DNA from: Peptoniphilus lacydonensis
Lineage (GTDB): Bacteria; Bacillota; Clostridia; Tissierellales; Peptoniphilaceae
NCBI RefSeq assembly: GCF_900106515.1
Contig: NZ_FNWF01000003.1
Coordinates: 868,001 to 932,000 of the forward strand
DNA: 64,000 nt
Direction: 5' to 3'
The position numbers and the translations under genes were made by a program. The notes beneath the pieces are model-generated. The model was not told the DNA's origin. It did not search any database and saw only the letters and a list, made by a program, of their open reading frames with translations. Shown one piece after another: positions 63,718-64,000 of the stretch; within the stretch, counting starts at the first letter, position 1; each line of letters starts with the position of its first letter.

Positions 63718-64000
63718 TATTTATAAAATTTCTTAAGCTTTCTTCGTTTTCTGATATTTTGTCAAGACTCATATTTTCTTTTTGGAGTTTTTCTTCTACT
63801 TCAGATCGAGTAAATGTAAAAATTTCTTTTTCCTCTTCATCTACATAGTATAAGTTGGCTAAGTTTTTTATTAAGGAAAGTGTTGTGGCTGCATTTTTAA
63901 AAAGTTCTTCTTTTTTTATGTCATTATAATTTTTGCAGAAGACTTTTAACCCATAAGGCTCTTTTTCCGATAGTATTTTAATTTCTCCCGGTTCAAAATT
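63713..64000 (-). CDS. C-terminal part of an unknown protein (runs off right edge)
   Basis: A leftward reading frame enters from the right edge (95 residues seen) and stops at 63713. It has no start in the window. The visible part reads EPGEIKILSEKEPYGLKVFC, then NLANLYYVDEEEKEIFTFTRSEVEEKLQKE, and is rich in Lys and Glu, probably helical. I do not recognise a family. The bidirectional terminator at 63682 overlaps its end, supporting a genuine gene. Confidence 0.6.
   Translation of the reverse strand, partial: NFEPGEIKILSEKEPYGLKVFCKNYNDIKKEELFKNAATTLSLIKNLANLYYVDEEEKEIFTFTRSEVEEKLQKENMSLDKISENEESLRNFINN

Noticed and set aside
1-64000. CRISPR arrays, rRNA genes, insertion sequences or prophage genes
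   Set aside because: None seen. The holin-family gene at 37984 stands alone without phage neighbours, and the only tandem repeats are within coding sequence.

Overview
The window is a low-GC chromosomal segment centred on the replication origin of a Firmicute (Bacillota). Codon use is AT-rich, ribosome binding sites are strong GGAGG types, and promoters of the TTGACA-17-TATAAT kind are common. The origin order rpmH-rnpA-yidD-yidC-khpB-mnmE-mnmG-rsmG-parA-parB on one side and dnaA-dnaN-yaaA-recF-gyrB-gyrA on the other, together with LPXTG and SLH surface proteins and no sporulation genes, suggests an anaerobic coccus of the Tissierellia (Peptoniphilus/Anaerococcus-like). The genus is my inference and is not proven by the sequence.

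Left arm (1-17.5 kb): the start of a copper-exporting ATPase with a possible CsoR-type operator; an iron-sulfur repair-like/threonine aldolase pair; a large CnaB-repeat LPXTG adhesin with its sortase, bracketed by a 45-bp direct repeat that looks like a duplicated promoter; a CobD/HisC-like aminotransferase and a TraB-family exported protein; cysteine desulfidase; a YfcC transporter with a PepD dipeptidase; glycerol kinase; and tRNA-Thr(CGT).

Origin region (17.5-38.7 kb): leftward dnaA-dnaN-yaaA-recF-gyrB-gyrA continues almost without gaps into rsbV-rsbW-sigB-psiE, so a stress-type sigma module rides behind gyrase. DnaA boxes lie in the dnaA-dnaN gap and the rpmH-dnaA gap. A third dense cluster lies about 10 kb away, after the parAB-phzF genes. 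Tandem perfect palindromes resembling parS sit between rsmG and parA.

Right arm (38.7-64 kb): tRNA-Arg(CCT); DacA; a folate operon (folE, HD hydrolase, folB-folK fusion) followed by a GH73 lysozyme-like protein and a membrane protein; a strong promoter plus terminator enclosing an unidentified structured RNA; a copper-amine-oxidase-like lipoprotein; class I ribonucleotide reductase nrdAB; ftsH; a C69 dipeptidase with three SLH repeats; a zinc uptake operon (zinT, an unusually large znuA, znuC, znuB) divergent from msrAB; a flavin reductase/YjiH pair with a divergent AraC regulator; and mgtE behind a 28-codon leader ORF and an intrinsic terminator, which looks like an attenuation system. An unknown gene is cut by the right edge.

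The items I rate most worth a second look are the candidate structured RNA (43684-43896), the mgtE leader ORF/attenuator (62111-62315), the distal DnaA-box cluster (37723-37931), the direct repeats around the adhesin module, and the tandem parS-like palindromes.
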